NCBI RefSeq assembly: GCF_009193185.1
Contig: NZ_VUKF01000017.1
Location: forward strand, 1 to 64,000
Reading direction: 5' to 3'
Source: Georgenia thermotolerans
GTDB taxonomy: Bacteria > Actinomycetota > Actinomycetes > Actinomycetales > Actinomycetaceae
Length of the DNA stretch: 64,000 nucleotides
How positions within the stretch are numbered: position 1 is the first letter of the stretch; each line of letters opens with the position of its first letter. This document shows, one piece after another, positions 19,901 to 28,403 of the stretch. The translations under genes were made by a program, and so were the position numbers. The notes beneath the pieces were generated by a model that had not been told where the DNA came from, did no database searches, and saw only the letters and a program-made list of their open reading frames with translations.

Positions 19901-20443
19901 GACGAAGTCCAGCACCTGCGCGACCGCAGAGTGGTGGGCCTCGACGATCAGCTCCTGCGTGCGGGCATCGGCCACCCCCCACAGCACCGAGACAGACTTC
20001 GGCACGGAGAACGTCAGGTCGAAACCGGCCACCGAGGTGCGCGGTCCTCGTTCGGTCTCCTCGGACTCGATCCGGGCGACCTCGGCGTCGTACTCGGCAG
20101 CGGGCAGCTTGCGGTCGACCCCCGCGACGCGGGCAGCGATGCGCTCCCCCACGGTCACGTACCGCTGGTACGGGCGTCCGAGGCCGGTCCCGGTCAGCGG
20201 GTCGCACCCGCGGCCCAGGAGCGCCTGCAGTTGCTCCGGGGTGACGGTCATGCCCGCCTGCAGTTCGCCCTCGCCGAACTGGGCGACGCCCGAACCCATC
20301 CAGGTCCCCGGCGGTGTGCCTGCCTCGGCGTAATACCGGGTCAGCGTAGAGGACCGCGACCCCAGGCCGTCGCCGGTGGCGACCGAGCGCAGCAGGTACG
20401 CATAGCCGTCGCCGGCCGACATGACCCGCATCGAGACCGTCAC
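16913..20443 (-). CDS. MobF-family (TrwC-type) relaxase-helicase
   Basis: This 1176-residue protein would nick and unwind the element for conjugation. The N-terminal TrwC relaxase domain (about residues 1-330) has the family opening MSAGDGYAYLLRSVATGDG and the HUH metal motif PQLHTHLVVAN (about residue 220). The C-terminal part is an SF1/RecD-like helicase with Walker A GPAGAGKTTAM (about residue 553), a DEATLAG motif, VGDWAQLQ, and a late TAHRAQGLTVD motif (about residue 850). I chose a GTG at 20443 because GGAGG lies seven bases upstream; an ATG at 20431 is a near alternative. No coupling protein (TraG/FtsK type) is in the window. It is divergent from the Tad operon. Confidence 0.9.
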   Translation of the reverse strand: MTVSMRVMSAGDGYAYLLRSVATGDGLGSRSSTLTRYYAEAGTPPGTWMGSGVAQFGEGELQAGMTVTPEQLQALLGRGCDPLTGTGLGRPYQRYVTVGERIAARVAGVDRKLPAAEYDAEVARIESEETERGPRTSVAGFDLTFSVPKSVSVLWGVADARTQELIVEAHHSAVAQVLDFVEREVAATRVGSGGVAQVDVLGVAAVAYDHWDSRANDPQLHTHLVVANKVRTAADGEWRTLDSRAIHHATVALSEYYNAVLADRLSGTLGIEWQQRARGKDRNPAWEIVGVPDELIAEFSSRSRDIELVKDRLIAEYVRTHGHTPSAATIVRLRAQATLDTRPDKTIHPLANLTEAWRERAQQVLGADPVGWARHLTVSGHARAFTAEQVPTDVIAEAGARVVTAVGERRSTWRHWNLWAEASRQTMGWRFATIEDREAVVAMITDAAAGQSLQLTPPEIATTPALWRRPDGTSMFRPRHGAYFTSEDLLAAEARLLDRAADRTAPRVPAGVVAPAAAVRHDGNMLTTYQAGVLEAVATSGRRVDVIVGPAGAGKTTAMRALRTAWTARHGTGSVVGLAPSAAAAAVLAEDLGIACDNAAKWLYEHARGRAEFRAGQLVIIDEATLAGTRALDRITALAKAAGAKVVLVGDWAQLQSVDAGGAFSLLVDARGDDVPELNEVHRFTNDWEKRGSLELRRGEADVIGTYAAHGRLREGTTAQMIDAAYQAWRADIAAGRTSILVTDSAESVRQLNERARAERIQTGETSAGRDVALADDARASVGDLVITRRNDRTLRTGRTGWVRNGDRWRVIDVRCDGSVHVRRAGRRLGASVVLPAAYVAEHVDLGYAVTAHRAQGLTVDTSHVVVSGSTTRENLYVSMTRGRNANIAYVALDEPDDSHGTPQPADVSARTVLYGVLKHSGLELSAHQTISAEHDRWTGSAQLAAEYDLIAATAERDRWRKLVLGALTVAGRMSEAEAAGAIASDGFGALVAELRRAEANHHDVRTLLPRVVAERSLLDAEDVTAVLSHRVAKAAARPIGSRMRDLIAGLIPKVRGHVPADVRGALDERRDLIEARAQALAETAVRHRAPWVLRIGEPPLGRSDRQRWLRHLAVVAAYRDRYGVTSRNPVGPEAESPAQRHDAQLAVAALRSARAIAGTRTPVVEASLRAGLSLR

Positions 20444-20935
20444 GAGCACACCTCCACGACGAAGGTGCGCCCACTCGACCAGCCTCAGTGCCAGACGTGT
20501 GAACAGCCTCCGAGCGGCGGCGTGACACGCGGAGCGGCTTGGCGACGACGGCATTGGGGGCGGCGGCCGCAGCGCGGCGCCCCAGCTGCCGGCCCGGAAC
20601 CGCATCGCGACACGGCGACAGCACGGGCGTAACGGCAACGGCAGCGATCCGCAACGACCGGCTGCGGCCGCGCGAAGCACCGGCTCCGGAGTCGAGACCA
20701 GCGTCCCGCATACCCGCCACCGCACGGCGATCACCCCGACGTGGCGAGCAGTGCGCACCTACAAGGAGTCGAAGGTCTTGCGTCCGCGGAGCCACAGTCG
20801 GGAAACCAAACGCCTGCGGCGGGAAGGAGCGTTATGGGATACATGGGGCAGCACGACTCCACGCGGGCACCGCGGCGCGGAGTCGTTCGCGTCTCCGGGG
20901 GACTAACGGTGTTCCCTCTGGACGGCGGAGGGCGT
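20444..20935. other. 492-bp divergent intergenic region
   Basis: This lies between the relaxase start and the Tad operon start and must hold divergent promoters. MobF elements commonly carry oriT close to the relaxase, so it is a reasonable place to look for one. I could not pick out a specific nick site. Confidence 0.35.
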
Positions 20936-21553
20936 ATGCGGTTCCGAGAAAGACTTGGCGTCTCGGTGGCGGCGATGCTGGTCCTCGCCGCCGTACCGGC
21001 GTGCACGAGTGACCCCGGACCAGCACCGTCGAGGACCGCCAGCCCGTCACCGAGTGCCTCAAGAGCGACGTCACCAAGCGTGTCTCAATCCCCGAGCCCG
21101 ACGAGCGGCTCGGAGGCCGCGGCCACGTCCGTCGAGCGGCTCGTCCGCGACTATTACGGCCTGCTTGACGAGCTCGGCCAGGACCCGCGCCAGCCACTGA
21201 GCCGGCTGGAGGAGTACGCGGAGGGCGTCGAGCTCAGCTCACAGCAGCGGTTGTACGAGACCGAACGGTCAGATGCCCTGCACCAAACGGGCGACACCCG
21301 GATCGCCGAGCTGGTCGTCCAGGGCGCGAACCTCAGCGCCGACCCGCCGACCGTCGAGGTTGACGTCTGCTTCGACGTCTCCGCCGTCGACATCGTTGAC
21401 GCCAGCGGCGCCTCGACCGTGACTCCGGACCGGCCCGAGTTTGGCTGGATCCGCCACATCGTCGTCAATCGCGACGGGGACTCGAACCCCACGGGCGGCT
21501 GGCGGGTGTCCTCAAGCCAGGATCTCGAGCGACCGCCATGCGCCGCCGGTTGA
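20936..21553 (+). CDS. Putative lipoprotein at head of Tad operon
   Basis: The 205-residue product opens with a basic n-region and hydrophobic core ending in AAVPAC, a weak lipobox. A Ser/Pro/Thr-rich linker and a folded domain follow (ERLVRDYYGLLDELGQDP ... GWRVSSSQDL). The late region has the layout of small secreted domains that measure processing or bind wall components. The ATG at 20936 has GGAGGG four bases upstream; longer readings add only non-signal sequence. It overlaps the next gene by 16 bases, so it is the first cistron of the pilus operon. Function unknown. Confidence 0.65.
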   Translation: MRFRERLGVSVAAMLVLAAVPACTSDPGPAPSRTASPSPSASRATSPSVSQSPSPTSGSEAAATSVERLVRDYYGLLDELGQDPRQPLSRLEEYAEGVELSSQQRLYETERSDALHQTGDTRIAELVVQGANLSADPPTVEVDVCFDVSAVDIVDASGASTVTPDRPEFGWIRHIVVNRDGDSNPTGGWRVSSSQDLERPPCAAG

Positions 21554-22494
21554 CGTGGGTCGCCACACTTCTGCTCGCCGCGGCGGGCCTGACCGTCGTG
21601 TCCCAGGGGACGGCTCAGGCGGAGCCGGTCTGCACCACGCACTCGCCTCGTAGCGGTGTGTGCCTCGTCTGGGTCGAGGCCCCGGCCCCGCCGGACGTCG
21701 CACCGGTCGACGGGCCCGAGGACACCGGCTCCGGCTCTGCCTGCTACTGGGACCCGAGGAAGCAGGGTGTCACCAGCCCACCGCCGGGCCCAGTGCCGTG
21801 CACGGATGACGCCGGCTACTGGAGCAACGCCCACAACTGCTACATCCGCGTGCTGGACCCGCAGCCGGCGCCGGGTGCCCCCATGTGGCAGGGCCACGAC
21901 CCGTCCGAGGGTGGCCAGATCTACGAGTGCTGGCAGCCGTACACGGACTACTCCGTGCACCTGTGGCTGCTGACGCCGCCGGAGGCTTCGGGTTCGGGCC
22001 CGTCACCTCGAGCGGTCGCCGAGCTGGCGATAGACCAGATGGAGCTGCGGGCGATTGACATCGGCATCGCACCCGAGCCCGGAGCCGACTCGGTCGGGGT
22101 GGTGGGCATGCCGGTGTGGATGTGGGTTGCCGGGTCCGACGAGCACACGTTCGGCCCGGTGACGGCGTCGGCCTCGGCCGCCGGCATCACGGTGACGGCC
22201 ACAGCCAGGGTGCACAAGATCGTGTGGGACATGGGGGACGGCAACCAGGTGGTGTGCACGACCAAGGGCACCCCCTACGCCCCGTCGCGCGGCGGCCAGG
22301 CATCGCCTGACTGTGGGCACGTCTATGACCAGACGAGCGCGGGCCAACCGAACCGGAAGTTCACGGTGACCGCGACGTCGGACTGGGTCATCACGTGGGA
22401 AGGGGCAGGCCAGGCCGGAACGATCCGCATGGACGGGCTGTCCCGTTCCACGCAGATCACGGTCGGCGAGGCGCAGGTGCTCGTGACGAGTTGA
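21538..22494 (+). CDS. Secreted protein of Tad operon
   Basis: The 318-residue product has a clear signal peptide (MRRRLTWVATLLLAAAGLTVV ending near AQAEP). A Cys-containing proline-rich region and a C-terminal beta-rich domain with KIVWDMGDGNQVVC follow, reminiscent of PKD-like folds. It has no enzyme motif. Similar exported proteins occur next to Tad genes in actinobacterial mobile elements. It is probably an envelope or surface component of the pilus apparatus; this is inference from position. Confidence 0.7.
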   Translation: MRRRLTWVATLLLAAAGLTVVSQGTAQAEPVCTTHSPRSGVCLVWVEAPAPPDVAPVDGPEDTGSGSACYWDPRKQGVTSPPPGPVPCTDDAGYWSNAHNCYIRVLDPQPAPGAPMWQGHDPSEGGQIYECWQPYTDYSVHLWLLTPPEASGSGPSPRAVAELAIDQMELRAIDIGIAPEPGADSVGVVGMPVWMWVAGSDEHTFGPVTASASAAGITVTATARVHKIVWDMGDGNQVVCTTKGTPYAPSRGGQASPDCGHVYDQTSAGQPNRKFTVTATSDWVITWEGAGQAGTIRMDGLSRSTQITVGEAQVLVTS

Positions 22495-22521
22495 CGGGCA
22501 CTTCACCGAGGGGAGGGACGC

Positions 22522-23184
22522 GTGACCAGCACAACTTCTCGAAGCAGCACGACGGAGACGCCGCCGGCGGCGAGGCGAGCGCCGGTGCCTCCACGGGCCA
22601 GGCGCAGACCCTGGCAGACGGCAGTGTCCGTCGTCGCGGTGGCGGTCGGCGGAATCTTGGGTGCGGCGACGTGGTCGTCGATGTCGACGACGACATCGGT
22701 CCTGGTCGCCAAGGACAGCCTGCACCGTGGCGAGGAGCTCACGGCCGAGGACTTCATGCTCGTCAAGCTCAGCGTCGACCCCGCGCTCGACCCGGTCCCG
22801 GCCGATGACCTTGAGGCCCTGGCCGGGCAGCGGCTTTCGCTCGACGTCGCGAAGGGGGCAATCCTGACCCGCGAGGCGGCGGCCCCATTCTCGACCACCC
22901 GGGAAGCCATGACACTGGTCGGTGTTGAGCTGGCTGGCGGCAAGGCGCCGGGCACGCCGCTGCTGGTCGGCGATCGGGTCCGGGTCGTGGTCACCCCAGG
23001 GCCGTCCGGCAAGGTGGAAGGGGTCCCGGACACGACCTCGGCCGAGGTCGCGGGCGTCACCGCGGGCTCGCAGCCCGGGTCGGTCGTCGTCGACCTGCTT
23101 GTCCCGGCCGCCGACGCCGCCGTGCTGGCGGCGCAGGCGGCGACCGGGAACGTCGCCGTCGTGCTCGAGAACCGGGAACGGTGA
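22522..23184 (+). CDS. cpaB: SAF-domain pilus assembly protein (CpaB/RcpC-like)
   Basis: This 220-residue protein has one N-terminal membrane helix (SVVAVAVGGILGAATW, about residues 35-52). A SAF domain follows, with LVAKDSLHRGEELTAEDF and an RLSLDVAKGAILTREA repeat. CpaB proteins help assemble the Flp pilus at the envelope. The GTG at 22522 has GAGGGGAGGG upstream. It is followed seven bases later by the CpaE-like ATPase gene, the normal order in Tad loci. Confidence 0.8.
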   Translation: MTSTTSRSSTTETPPAARRAPVPPRARRRPWQTAVSVVAVAVGGILGAATWSSMSTTTSVLVAKDSLHRGEELTAEDFMLVKLSVDPALDPVPADDLEALAGQRLSLDVAKGAILTREAAAPFSTTREAMTLVGVELAGGKAPGTPLLVGDRVRVVVTPGPSGKVEGVPDTTSAEVAGVTAGSQPGSVVVDLLVPAADAAVLAAQAATGNVAVVLENRER

Positions 23185-23190
23185 GCGGCC

Positions 23191-23958
23191 ATGGCGGTCA
23201 TCACGCTGTGCTCGGCGTCCGGTTCTCCCGGAGTGACGACGACGGCGCTCGGCCTCGCCCTGCTATGGCCGCGCCCCGTCCTGCTCGTCGACGCTGACCC
23301 CACCGGCGGGTCCGGGGTACTGGCCGGTTTCTACCAGGGCATGCGTCAGTACGAGGCCGGCACGGTCGAGCTCGCCCGCTCCCCGCTGGACCTGGCGGAC
23401 TCGCTGCGGGATGCGGTCCGCCCTATCGACGGCACCAACGTCTCCTTTCTCGCTGGGACGACCGCCCACCAGCAGGCCGCCGGCCTCGGTGACCTGTGGG
23501 GCCGGCTGTCGCCGGTGCTCGACGACCTGCAGTCCACCGGACAGGACGTCATCGTCGACGCCGGGCGGCTCGGCCTGCCCGGTTGGCCGCAGGCACTGGT
23601 GGTGCTGGCCGATCTGACGCTGCTCGTCGTGCGCTCGCACCTACCGTCGATGGCCGGCTCGCGCTCCTGGGCAGCGGCGCTGCGCAAGGAGGCAGCACCC
23701 TGGCGTGAACCAGGGCTCCTCGTCGTCGGGGCCGGTAACCCGTACTCGACCGCCGAGGTCTCCAAGGTCCTCGGGCTGCGTGTCGTAGCCAAGGTCGCCG
23801 ACGACGCCGAGGCCGCAGCCGTCTACCACCGCGGCGAGCCCGCACCACGCCGATTCGAGAACGGCGGGTACGTGCGGTCCCTACGCGCCGCTGCCGAGGC
23901 CATCGGCGCCACCGTCTCGCGGCGGCGTGCCGCCCTGGCCGAGGAGGCCGCCCGGTGA
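23191..23958 (+). CDS. ParA/MinD-like ATPase (CpaE/TadZ-like)
   Basis: This 255-residue protein starts with a deviant Walker A region (SASGSPGVTTTALGLALL) and LLVDADPTGGSG, typical of the ParA/MinD fold. A later DVIVDAGRLG strand is the switch region. In Tad systems CpaE/TadZ localises the machine at the membrane. The Walker A carries Thr where Lys is usual (GVTTT), so nucleotide binding may be altered, as in other TadZ proteins. The stop overlaps the tadA start (GTGA). Confidence 0.8.
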   Translation: MAVITLCSASGSPGVTTTALGLALLWPRPVLLVDADPTGGSGVLAGFYQGMRQYEAGTVELARSPLDLADSLRDAVRPIDGTNVSFLAGTTAHQQAAGLGDLWGRLSPVLDDLQSTGQDVIVDAGRLGLPGWPQALVVLADLTLLVVRSHLPSMAGSRSWAAALRKEAAPWREPGLLVVGAGNPYSTAEVSKVLGLRVVAKVADDAEAAAVYHRGEPAPRRFENGGYVRSLRAAAEAIGATVSRRRAALAEEAAR

Positions 23959-25505
23959 CCGACACCCGAGTCCCGACCACCGCGATCGGCGACGACGTCG
24001 AGCCGCGCCGCCGTCCCGGCGCCGGCGCGATCCCGTACCTGTCGGCGGCCCCGGACGTGTCCGCGGCATCGCTCCCGCCGCGCTTGACGCGGCAGACCTC
24101 GGCCGCATCGAACCGCTGGATGCCGGGAAGCGACCATCCGGCCGACGCGCCGGAGCTCCTCGACTGGACCGTCGTGGCCGGCCTGCGCTCGCGCGCCTCG
24201 GCTCAGCTGACCGCAGCGGTGTCGTCCGACCGCGGTGAGCTGTCGCGCGAGGAGCGCGAGGAGCTCGGCCGGGCGATCGTGCTCGACCTGATCGAACAGA
24301 CGATGGCCGAAGACTCCACCGCGGGGCGCCCGGCATGGTCGTTCCCCCGGCAGCGGGCAACCGCGACGGCCGTGTTCGATGCGCTGTTCCGCCTGGGCCG
24401 GTTGCAGCCGCTGGTGGACGACGACCGGGTGGAGAACATCATGGTCACCGGCCACGACCAGGTGCGCCTGGAGCTGACCGACGGCACGAAGGTGCCGGGC
24501 CCACCGGTGGCAGGCAGCGACGAGGAGCTGATCGAGTTCCTCTCCTTCCTCGGCTCGCGCGCCCAGCACGGGGCCCGGGGCTTCTCCGAGGCGCAGCCCT
24601 CCCTGCACCTGCAGCTCGACGGCGGCGCACGCCTGGCCGCCACCGCCTGGGTCGTGCCACGTCCCTTCATCGTGATCCGCCGCCACAGGCTGCTGGACAT
24701 CTCGCTCGACGATCTCGTGGTCAGCGGCACCCTGTCCCCCGTCGCGGCGTCGTTCCTGGCCGCTGCGGTCGCAGCCCGCAAGTCCATCGTGGTCTCCGGC
24801 GCCCAGGGCGCGGGCAAGACAACCCTGGTGCGGGCCTTGTGCGCGCAGATCCCCGCCAGCGAGGAGATCGGCACGTTCGAGACCGAGCGTGAGCTGCACC
24901 TGGACCAGCTGGCCGGTCGAGAGCAGAACGTGCATTCCTGGGAGGCCCGGCCGGGAGCCGGCGAACGCGCAGCCGACGGATCGCAGGCCGGAGAGTTCAC
25001 GCTCGACGACGCCCTGCACGACTCCTTCCGGTTCAACCTCTCCCGCCAGATCGTCGGCGAGGTCCGGGGCAAGGAGATCTGGACGATGCTCAAGGCGATG
25101 GAGTCGGGCACCGGCTCTATCTCCACCACTCACGCCTCGGACGCCGTGGCAGCGATCCGCAAGCTCGTCACCTGCGCGATGGAGGCCGGCCGGCACGTCA
25201 CCCACGACCTGGCCACCAGCAAGCTCGCCGCCGCCGTGGACGTCATCGTCCACCTGGACCTGGAGGACTACACCGACACCGACGGCACCCCGCGGCGGCG
25301 CCGGCGCGTGGCTGAGATCGTCGCCGTGACGCCCGGAGAGGTCGTGACGGGGTACGCCGCCACGCACGTGTTCGCCCCCGGCCCGGACGGGGCTGCGGTC
25401 CCGCACACGCTGCCGGACGAGTACCGAGCGCTGGCCAGGCACGGGTTCGACCTCGCCGGCTACCTCGCCCAGGCCGAGCAGATCGGTCGCCGGGGGGTGA
25501 CCTGA
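23955..25505 (+). CDS. tadA: TadA/CpaF-type secretion ATPase
   Basis: The 516-residue product is a type II/IV secretion ATPase. It has an N-terminal domain, VENIMVTGHDQVRLEL at the start of the catalytic half, Walker A SGAQGAGKTTLVRAL (about residue 285), and Walker B/His-box regions including GEVRGKEIW and GSISTTHAS. It powers Tad pilus assembly at the inner face of the membrane. The GTG at 23955 overlaps cpaE. TadA is also the relative of VirB11, so in a conjugative context it might serve transfer; no VirB4 is present here. Confidence 0.93.
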   Translation: MTDTRVPTTAIGDDVEPRRRPGAGAIPYLSAAPDVSAASLPPRLTRQTSAASNRWMPGSDHPADAPELLDWTVVAGLRSRASAQLTAAVSSDRGELSREEREELGRAIVLDLIEQTMAEDSTAGRPAWSFPRQRATATAVFDALFRLGRLQPLVDDDRVENIMVTGHDQVRLELTDGTKVPGPPVAGSDEELIEFLSFLGSRAQHGARGFSEAQPSLHLQLDGGARLAATAWVVPRPFIVIRRHRLLDISLDDLVVSGTLSPVAASFLAAAVAARKSIVVSGAQGAGKTTLVRALCAQIPASEEIGTFETERELHLDQLAGREQNVHSWEARPGAGERAADGSQAGEFTLDDALHDSFRFNLSRQIVGEVRGKEIWTMLKAMESGTGSISTTHASDAVAAIRKLVTCAMEAGRHVTHDLATSKLAAAVDVIVHLDLEDYTDTDGTPRRRRRVAEIVAVTPGEVVTGYAATHVFAPGPDGAAVPHTLPDEYRALARHGFDLAGYLAQAEQIGRRGVT

Positions 25506-25506
25506 G

Positions 25507-26361
25507 ATGCGCCTTGTCGGTTTCGCGATCTCCGGAGCGCTGATCGCCTACGGCCTGGTCACGCTGGTCTTCTTCGCGCTCGAGCGATTCCGCCAGGACC
25601 GGGCGAAGCTGGCGTCCGGCCGGTTCGCGCGTCTTTCTCGAACCTCGCGCCGCACGCGGTTGCTGTTGCTCGCGGGCCTGGCCGGTGGGGTGGTGGTGTG
25701 GGCGCTCACCGGGTGGGTGCTTGCCCTGGTCGGTGTCCCGCTCGCTGTCGTCGGGCTGCCCACGCTGTTGTCGACGTCGGAAGCGAGATCGCAGATCATG
25801 CGGCTCGAGGCGATGGCGGAATGGACGCGTTCGCTGTCTGGGGTGCTGACCGTGGGGCTCGGGCTCGAGCACGCCTTGGCCGCCACCTTGCGTTCCGCGC
25901 CCGAAGCGATCGCGCCGGAGCTGAACCGGCTCGTGGCCCGCCTGCAGTCTCGTTGGCGCACCGAGGACGCCTTGCGTGCGTTCGCCGACGAGCTCGACGA
26001 CGCCACCGGTGACCTGATCGCCGCGAACCTCATCCTCGGCGCCCGGCGCCGCGGAGCCGGCCTGGCCGCCGTGCTCACCTCCTTGGCGGAGTCAGTCGAG
26101 GCCGACGTGCGCGCCCGGCGCCAGGTCGAGGCCGACCGCGCCAAGCCGAGGGCGACGGCACGCTGGGTCACGATCATCTCCGTCGCGGTGCTCGGGGTGC
26201 TCACCTTCTCCGGCGACTACGTCACCCCGTACGCGACCCCACTCGGGCAGGTGATCCTCGCGGTCCTGCTCGCCGCTTACGTCGCCCTGCTGATCAGGCT
26301 GCGTGCGATGGCCACCGGCAAGCCACCACCGCGGTTCCTCGCGACGGGAGTCAGACCATGA
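25507..26361 (+). CDS. tadB: Tad pilus inner-membrane platform protein (TadB-like)
   Basis: This 284-residue protein has type II secretion F-domain helices. There are two N-terminal membrane segments (residues 5-20 and 53-85), a cytoplasmic helical bundle (ALAATLRSAPEAIAPELNRL ... DLIAANLILGARRRGAGLAAVL), and two C-terminal membrane segments. It forms the platform with TadC that the ATPase drives. It starts one base after tadA and overlaps tadC by four bases (ATGA). Confidence 0.85.
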   Translation: MRLVGFAISGALIAYGLVTLVFFALERFRQDRAKLASGRFARLSRTSRRTRLLLLAGLAGGVVVWALTGWVLALVGVPLAVVGLPTLLSTSEARSQIMRLEAMAEWTRSLSGVLTVGLGLEHALAATLRSAPEAIAPELNRLVARLQSRWRTEDALRAFADELDDATGDLIAANLILGARRRGAGLAAVLTSLAESVEADVRARRQVEADRAKPRATARWVTIISVAVLGVLTFSGDYVTPYATPLGQVILAVLLAAYVALLIRLRAMATGKPPPRFLATGVRP

Positions 26362-27266
26362 GCGCCACGCTGCTCGGCGCGATCGTCGCCGGATCGTTGA
26401 TCTCCCTCGGGCTTGCCCTCGCCGTCTTGCGGCTGCTGCCCCCGAGACCGGACCCGGTTGACGCCGTCGCCCGGCTGACGCCCAAGCCGTATGTCCCCAC
26501 GCAGTGGGGCGCCCTCGAACCCGACCCGACCCGGACGGAGCGGCTCGGGCAGTGGGCCCTGCGGACCTTGCCTCCAGGCATGTGGGTCCGCACACCGCAG
26601 CGTGAGCTGAAGCTGCTGCAGATCCCGCTGGCGAAGTTCTACGGCGACAAGCTCACGTTCGCCGCCCTCGGCCTGGCCATCCCTGTCGTGCTGAACCTGG
26701 TGTTCACCGCCGCGGGCGCCCGGCTGCCGTTCCAGCTCGGATTCGTCGCCTCGCTCGGGCTGGCCGCACTCATGTTCTTCATCCCGAACTACAACGCCGT
26801 GGACGACGCCAGGAAGGCACGCTCCGAGTTTCGCCGGGCGCTCGGAGCGTACGTCGACCTGGTTGCGCTCGAACGGACCAGCGGCGCCGGCGTGCGCCAG
26901 TCCATGGAGCAGGCCGCCGCCGTCTCCCAGTCCTGGGTCTTCACCCGCATCAGCTCCGAGCTGATGCACTCGCGCTGGTCCGGAGTTCCGCCCTGGGACG
27001 CGCTGCGCGAGCTGGCCGACGAGCTCGCCCTGCCCGACCTGGCCGACCTCGCCGACATCATGCGCCTCTCCGGCGAGCAGGGCTCGGCCGCCTACGACTC
27101 CCTGCGCGCCCGCGCCACCGCGATCCGCACGGCGATGCTCGGCGAGGAGCTGGCCGAGGCCAACGCCACCGTCGAACGCATGTCGATCCCCGGCTCTCTG
27201 CTCGGCGTCGTCTTCATGGCCTTGCTCGTCGCGCCCGCACTGCTCCGCATCCTCACCGCCTCCTGA
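26358..27266 (+). CDS. tadC: Tad pilus inner-membrane platform protein (TadC-like)
   Basis: This 302-residue second F-domain platform protein has an N-terminal membrane helix, a long middle hydrophobic pair (about residues 97-140), a cytoplasmic bundle with VDLVALERTSGAGVRQSMEQ, and a C-terminal membrane helix (GVVFMALLVAPALL). It pairs with TadB. An 81-base gap with a GC-rich palindrome (GCCCGCGGGC, near 27287) follows before the pilin gene, where expression could be uncoupled. Confidence 0.85.
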   Translation: MSATLLGAIVAGSLISLGLALAVLRLLPPRPDPVDAVARLTPKPYVPTQWGALEPDPTRTERLGQWALRTLPPGMWVRTPQRELKLLQIPLAKFYGDKLTFAALGLAIPVVLNLVFTAAGARLPFQLGFVASLGLAALMFFIPNYNAVDDARKARSEFRRALGAYVDLVALERTSGAGVRQSMEQAAAVSQSWVFTRISSELMHSRWSGVPPWDALRELADELALPDLADLADIMRLSGEQGSAAYDSLRARATAIRTAMLGEELAEANATVERMSIPGSLLGVVFMALLVAPALLRILTAS

Positions 27267-27347
27267 CCGTCCCGACGAGGCCCCGCCCGCGGGCCCCGCC
27301 GAACACCCACCACCGAAGGAAACCACTGGAAGCAAAGGACACCGATC

Positions 27348-27554
27348 ATGACCCGACTGTGGATCACCCTCGTCACACTGGCCCCTCTCGCCTACCGCCG
27401 GTTCACTGACCCACCCGTGCACGACCCGGAACGCGAGCGCGGCTCGGTCACCGTCGAGCACGTGCTGTGGGCGGTGGCCGTCATCGCCATCGTCGGCATC
27501 GTCGTCCTTGCTATCACGACCTATGTGCAGAACCAGGCCGCCAAGATTGGCTAA
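27348..27554 (+). CDS. Flp-like class III pilin
   Basis: The 68-residue product has a hydrophilic leader ending in ERGSVTVEHV, followed by one long hydrophobic helix (LWAVAVIAIVGIVVLAITTYV). This is the pattern of type IVb/Flp pilins, where a peptidase cuts before the mature helix and Glu is at position +5. It is probably the major subunit. It directly precedes two TadE genes. No TadV/CpaA prepilin peptidase is in this window, so processing depends on another locus. Confidence 0.75.
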   Translation: MTRLWITLVTLAPLAYRRFTDPPVHDPERERGSVTVEHVLWAVAVIAIVGIVVLAITTYVQNQAAKIG

Positions 27555-27954
27555 GGGGCTACGCCCTCATCCGCGGCGGTGGGCGGACGAGCGCGGCTCG
27601 GCCTCGGTCGAGATGGTCGTCGTGCTGCCCGCGCTGTTCGTGCTGATGTTCCTGGGTGTGCAGGCAGCGCTGTACTACCACGCACGCTCGGTCGCCATCG
27701 CCGCGGCCACCCAGGGCGCGACGGCGGCCGCCTTGGAGAACGGCACGCTCGCCGACGGCCTCGCCACGGCCGGCGGCTTCGTCGCCGACGCCGGCGGAGA
27801 CGACGTGCTCACCAGCGTGACCGCGTGGGGTGACCGGTCGGCAACCACCGCGACCGTGTGGGTCGAGGGCAACGCCCTGTCCGTCCTGCCCGGCTGGGCA
27901 CCCACCGTGCGCCAGTCCGCCTCGATCCCGGTCGAGAGGATCACCGCACCGTGA
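27547..27954 (+). CDS. TadE-family pseudopilin 1
   Basis: The mature part starts DERGSASVEMVVVLPALFVLMFLGVQAALYYHARSVA, a TadE N-terminus with a conserved Glu and single membrane helix, then an extracytoplasmic domain. I take a TTG at 27547 as start because it overlaps the pilin stop; a longer reading from 27508 would overlap the pilin by 47 bases. 135 residues. Minor pilin or assembly factor of the Tad pilus. Confidence 0.75.
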   Translation: MAKGLRPHPRRWADERGSASVEMVVVLPALFVLMFLGVQAALYYHARSVAIAAATQGATAAALENGTLADGLATAGGFVADAGGDDVLTSVTAWGDRSATTATVWVEGNALSVLPGWAPTVRQSASIPVERITAP

Positions 27955-28403
27955 GACGGCTACGACGCTGGTACACCCGTGACGGGCCCGGCGAGCGCGG
28001 CTCCGCGTCCGTCGAGGCCTCCATCGGCGTGCCCGCCTTCATGCTGTTCATCGGGCTGATCATCTTCGCCGGGCGAGTGGCGGTCACTCACCAGACGGTG
28101 CAGACCGCAGCGGACGCCGCCGCTCGATCCGCGTCCCTCGCCCGCACCGCCGCCGAGGCCGGAGCCAGTGCACAACAGGCTGCGGAAGTCTCCCTGGCCA
28201 ACCAGGCACTCAAGTGCGCGGCCGTCGACGTGTCCGTAGACACCTCGGCGTTCGCCACGGCCATCGGCACCGCGAGCGAGGTAGCCGTGACTGTCGTCTG
28301 CCACGTGGACCTGGCCGACGTGTCGGTTCCGGGCGTCCCGGGCAGCCATGCCGTCCGGGCCACTATGTCCAGCCCGCTGGACGTCTGGAGGACACGCCAA
28401 TGA
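27951..28403 (+). CDS. TadE-family pseudopilin 2
   Basis: The 150-residue product has ERGSASVEASIGVPAFMLFIGLIIFAGRVA, a second TadE-type N-terminus. A helical, Ala-rich region with two Cys follows (QALKCAAVDVS and VVCHVDL), possibly a disulfide. The GTG at 27951 overlaps the previous stop (GTGA). It is a different minor pilin from its upstream neighbour, not a recent copy. Confidence 0.75.
   Translation: MRRLRRWYTRDGPGERGSASVEASIGVPAFMLFIGLIIFAGRVAVTHQTVQTAADAAARSASLARTAAEAGASAQQAAEVSLANQALKCAAVDVSVDTSAFATAIGTASEVAVTVVCHVDLADVSVPGVPGSHAVRATMSSPLDVWRTRQ

Noticed and set aside
16646-20632. A 1328-residue plus-strand reading opposite the relaxase
   Set aside because: It is low-complexity, Gly/Val/Asp-rich and has no family motifs, while the minus strand carries a full relaxase-helicase with all motifs.
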